From Desulfurivibrio sp. (GTDB taxonomy: Bacteria > Desulfobacterota > Desulfobulbia > Desulfobulbales > SURF-16), in assembly GCA_003605035.1 (NCBI GenBank), contig QZKJ01000109.1:1-44063 (forward strand): a DNA stretch of 44,063 nucleotides, read 5' to 3'. The position numbers and the translations under genes were made by a program. Below the pieces are notes generated by a model. It did no database searches and had not been told where the DNA came from. It worked only from the letters and a program-made list of their open reading frames with translations. How positions within the stretch are numbered: the first letter of the stretch is position 1; each line of letters starts with the position of its first letter. Positions 41,776 to 44,063 of this stretch are shown here, piece by piece.

Positions 41776-41957
41776 GATTTGCGGTTGCCTGGGGATATCA
41801 TTTGTTGTTTGCTTGCCAAGTATGTTAGGATTGATCCTGATTCACATTGGCCAGGACAGCCCCGCCTTGCCGGGCTGGCAATAGAGAGGGATGTTCGGGA
41901 AAACGGTTTTTTAAAAGCGGAAGCCAACCGGAAAAAACAGCAGAAAGGAGGTAGCGT

Positions 41958-42170
41958 ATGAGTGAGAGTGTATACAAGGTTATCGAACTGATCGGCACCA
42001 GCAGTGTTTCCTGGGAAGAGGCAGCCCAAAAAGCGGTGGAGACCGCCTCGAAGAGCCTGCGGGATTTACGGATCGCCGAGGTGACGAAGATGGATTTGAA
42101 GATCGACAACGGGAAGGTGGTTGCCTACCGTACCAAAATGGCGCTGTCGTTTAAGTATGATAAAGAGTAA
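41958..42170 (+). CDS. Dodecin family flavin-binding protein
   Basis: A 70-residue dodecin: MSESVYKVIELIGTSSVSWEE, AVETASKSLRDLR and KMDLKIDNGKVVAYR are typical. Dodecins assemble into hollow dodecamers storing riboflavin, FMN or FAD. AAAGGAGG is placed well before the ATG. It is preceded by a 180-bp gap in which I see no gene. Confidence 0.95.
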   Translation: MSESVYKVIELIGTSSVSWEEAAQKAVETASKSLRDLRIAEVTKMDLKIDNGKVVAYRTKMALSFKYDKE

Positions 42171-42299
42171 AGGCGGGCAGGCGGTAAGGGCCTGTTCGTA
42201 AAAAAGCTTTTCCGCAACGCTCATCGAGCTTGACACCGGAGAGGCAGAGGCCGAAGCCCGCACCGGTGACCTGACGGTGGATTGTAGCGGGATCAGGGC

Positions 42300-42350
42300 G
42301 GGGCCGTGCAGAAACAACCATTACCTTGCCGGTTGTTTCGTTGCGGCCCC
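42300..42350. repeat. Cruciform repeat, copy 2 (GGGGCCG stem)
   Basis: Outer arms GGGGCCG and CGGCCCC enclose the inner hairpin AAACAACC...GGTTGTTT. It shares TGTTTCGTTRCGGCCCCTT with the element at 24834-24880. It stands between dodecin and the antitoxin gene and could terminate both. Confidence 0.7.
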
Positions 42351-42427
42351 TTCGTTTGCAGCATTCCGCTGCTCCGGTATTTTTTGAACGCCGCTCATCA
42401 GTCGCGAGGCCTTTTGTGTCGGCTGAA

Positions 42428-42736
42428 TTAGCCTTGTTGGGCCACAGACTCAGACCAAGGTTTGATGTTTTTTAGCATGGGGCCAATTGTGCGTTCTGCA
42501 ACTTCGGTATCATAGGCAGCCTGAGCGCGCAGCCAATAACCGTTGGATAGACCAAAGAATCGACACAACCTCAAATCGGTATCCGCCGTTATTGAACGCT
42601 TACCAGCAACAATCTCGCTGATTCGTTGTGCAGGAACGCCGATTTCCTTTGCAAGACGGTACTGGCTAAGCCCCATGGGTTTTAGGAATTCTTCTAATAG
42701 GATTTCGCCTGGTGTAATGGGTTCGAACTTTTTCAT
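42428..42736 (-). CDS. higA: HigA-type antitoxin
   Basis: A 102-residue HTH_3 protein of the HigA/VapI type. It starts PITPGEILLEEFLKPMGLSQYRLA; the helix-turn-helix is at about 23-45 (LSQYRLAKEIGVPAQRISEIVAGKRS), followed by DTDLRLCRFFGLSNGYWL. It binds and neutralises the HigB toxin and probably represses the pair. GGAGG precedes the ATG. It lies 12 bp after the toxin gene. Confidence 0.95.
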   Translation of the reverse strand: MKKFEPITPGEILLEEFLKPMGLSQYRLAKEIGVPAQRISEIVAGKRSITADTDLRLCRFFGLSNGYWLRAQAAYDTEVAERTIGPMLKNIKPWSESVAQQG

Positions 42737-42748
42737 AATGGACCCTCC

Positions 42749-43027
42749 TCAATGGTAATCAACGATTTCCACATTTTCTGCACCTCCATCCGTCCAACAA
42801 AAGCAGACTCGCCATTGATCATTGATGCGAATGCTGTATTGACCGGAACGATCACCCTTAAGTGTTTCAAGATGATTGCCGGGTGGCACCCTCAAATCAT
42901 CAAGCCTGTTAGCGATTTCAAGCTGTCTCAGTTTTCGCCGCGCGACTTTTGCAATGTTTAGGAATTGCTTGACCCGATGACCTTTTGATAGCGCCTCAGT
43001 GTATTCACATTTGAATGATCTGATCAT
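42749..43027 (-). CDS. higB: HigB-type RelE-superfamily toxin
   Basis: A 92-residue mRNA interferase. Family features are the N-terminal helix pair with KVARRKLRQLEIANRLDDLRVPPGN, the segment LKGDRSGQYSIRINDQWRVCF and the C-terminal VEIVDYH. HigB cleaves mRNA on the ribosome. The toxin-first gene order is typical of higBA. It is intact and next to mobile DNA. Confidence 0.94.
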   Translation of the reverse strand: MIRSFKCEYTEALSKGHRVKQFLNIAKVARRKLRQLEIANRLDDLRVPPGNHLETLKGDRSGQYSIRINDQWRVCFCWTDGGAENVEIVDYH

Positions 43028-43120
43028 GTTTTATATAATAATGCATTGCGTGATTAACGGCAAGCGTGATTGTTATGGCCCAACAACCGGCTGAAGAGTG
43101 GGGCAGAGAGTCAGGTCTTG

Positions 43121-43880
43121 GTGCGGGCCGGGCAAGGTCGCATATTCGAGCGGGTGCGAACCCCGCCCCGGAAGGGTGAGCCGCCCACCGGGTAGCGAGT
43201 CCTTGGGCCAAAGGGAGTAATCCCCGAGGTTAAGCGTAGGACAGCGAGCCAGCAGGCCGTAAGCCACAAGGCTGAAGTGATTGAGTCCCGAAATGACGGG
43301 TTGGGAAGGACGACGCCCTCAAGACAGCGGAAGTCTACACGGGAGCCGGCGACAAGGCAAGTCGGCGTCCGCTTCCCCGGGGTCTGAGAGCATGGCATGC
43401 CGGACATGGCGAATATGCGGTAACCCGGGAGACCCTGGGACCTCTTGCAGGGAAGCGAGTATGCCGGACAACCGATAACAAAGGAAGGACGGCAAAATGG
43501 GACCCAGGGAGTCGGATGGCGCCGTAGTACCGGAGAAGGCGGGCAATGCCGCTGGAGGAAAGGGCGCCACATCAGTGCAACCGTTGACAAGGAGACACGA
43601 ACTGTGCTCAGAAGCAGTGAGAACGTGGAAACGAAATTGCAGCGGATAGCCGAGAAGGCCCGCAAGGAGCCTGGTTTCAAGTTCACCAGCCTGTTTCATC
43701 TGATGGACAAGGAGCTTTTGCGGGGATGCTTCGGGGGGGCTGAGGCTGGATGCCGCCTCGGGCATTGACAGAATCACCAAGGAAGAGTACGGCAAGAACC
43801 TCGACGCCAATCTGACCGAACTGCATGGAATATGGGGACACCATACCTATTCCGTGCTTGACGATAATAGATGTTGATAG
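43121..43880 (+). mobile_element. Group II intron, 5' part, truncated
   Basis: The region begins GTGCGGG, the usual group II intron 5' end, and continues with sequence characteristic of bacterial group II introns leading to an intron-encoded protein (stretches such as ACCTCTTGCAGGGAAGCGAG and AAAATGGGACCCAGGGAGTC). The reverse-transcriptase ORF is broken, and domains V and VI are not present before unrelated sequence begins, so the intron cannot splice or move by itself. Confidence 0.85.
43445..43877 (+). pseudogene. Group II intron reverse transcriptase/maturase remnant
   Basis: The N-terminal region of an intron-encoded RT is clear: VETKLQRIAEKARKEP, FKFTSLFHLMDKELLRGCF, then, after a frameshift in the G run near 43733-43740, LRLDAASGIDRITKEEYGKN and LDANLTEL. 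After this, homology ends (HGIWGHH) and a stop appears at 43875. Only the RT0 part remains; the polymerase, X and endonuclease domains are gone. Confidence 0.82.
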
Positions 43881-43892
43881 TACGCTCCTTCC

Positions 43893-44063
43893 ATGACCAG
43901 AATTGCACGTATAATCGCCCCTGGCACACCTCATCACGTAACCCAACGTGGAAACCGGCGAATGGTATTGACAGCGGTCAGAAACCCCGCCAAAAGCAGC
44001 GAAACAAAATCCCGCCAGCATCGCCGGTGGACGCAGCACCGCGCAATACCGGAAGGCGCAGGG
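43893..44063 (+). pseudogene. REP-associated tyrosine transposase (RAYT), N-terminal fragment
   Basis: An open frame starting MTRIARIIAPGTPHHVTQRGNRR is the typical N-terminus of Y1/RAYT transposases, whose HUH site lies further on. After residue 23 the sequence no longer resembles the family (MVLTAVRNPAKSSETK), so the gene seems cut by another insertion, and it runs off the window. The 3' 100 bp may be the end of another insertion sequence that I cannot name. Confidence 0.65.

Noticed and set aside
43071..43121. Second attC site near higB (GCCCAAC at about 43077)
   Set aside because: A single R-box-like heptamer is seen without a matching inverted partner or stem.

Overview
The window looks like chromosomal DNA of a sulfur-metabolising member of the Desulfobacterota, most likely near the Desulfobulbales. 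That placement is inferred from reductive-type dsrA-dsrB-dsrD, a large heterodisulfide-reductase (Hdr) cluster and moderately GC-rich codon use; no 16S gene is present. The presence of dsrD fits sulfite or sulfate reduction or sulfur disproportionation.

Layout. 1-1870: the proximal end of an integron, with a partial distal cassette, one complete cassette with a well-formed attC, an attI-like region full of short repeats, and intI. 2335-3138: a secreted helix-hairpin-helix/PLD nuclease. 3231-13226, all on the minus strand: a co-directional Hdr gene set (PocR-domain sensor, hdrC, hdrB, hdrA, mvhD, an FrhB/FdhB-like subunit, a tandem HdrA fusion and an HdrD-like Fe-S protein). The last gene has an in-frame UGA inside a conserved PE-C-GHAY motif, followed by a good bacterial SECIS hairpin. 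I read it as one selenoprotein gene, not two ORFs. 13480-15930: DUF302 protein, bile-acid/arsenite-type permease, NifX-like protein and a DUF134 regulator.

16084-24797: dsrA, dsrB and dsrD behind a promoter with a perfect palindrome, a convergent TPR/HEAT/TPR operon, a CbiA/DsrN-type amidase (probably for siroheme amide, the Dsr cofactor), a divergent MreB-like protein and a small membrane protein. 24930-26722: MlaC-like protein, a small Cys-containing protein and a two-cluster ferredoxin. 26766-35234: housekeeping genes (alr, argS, SPOR protein, short N-acetylglutamate synthase-like GNAT, secA, argJ). Tracts of a 9-bp repeat abut the start codons of the two arginine-pathway genes.

35458-42170: lipid-related genes, including a CarS-like/metallophosphoesterase fusion, an ACP-adenylation-PlsC trifunctional protein, a FadD-type ligase and a dodecin. 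42428-44063: a higBA toxin-antitoxin pair, a truncated and frameshifted group II intron and the 5' end of a REP-associated transposase.

The Hdr proteins probably form a cytoplasmic flavin-based electron-bifurcating or electron-confurcating assembly exchanging electrons among ferredoxin, a pyridine nucleotide or similar donor, and a thiol/disulfide or sulfur carrier. It sits next to the terminal sulfite reductase and a siroheme-modifying enzyme, so much of the central window is concerned with sulfur respiration. The strongest unusual observations are the predicted selenocysteine in the HdrD-like protein, the tandem HdrA fusion, the integron, the nonamer tracts before arginine genes and the two multidomain lipid enzymes.
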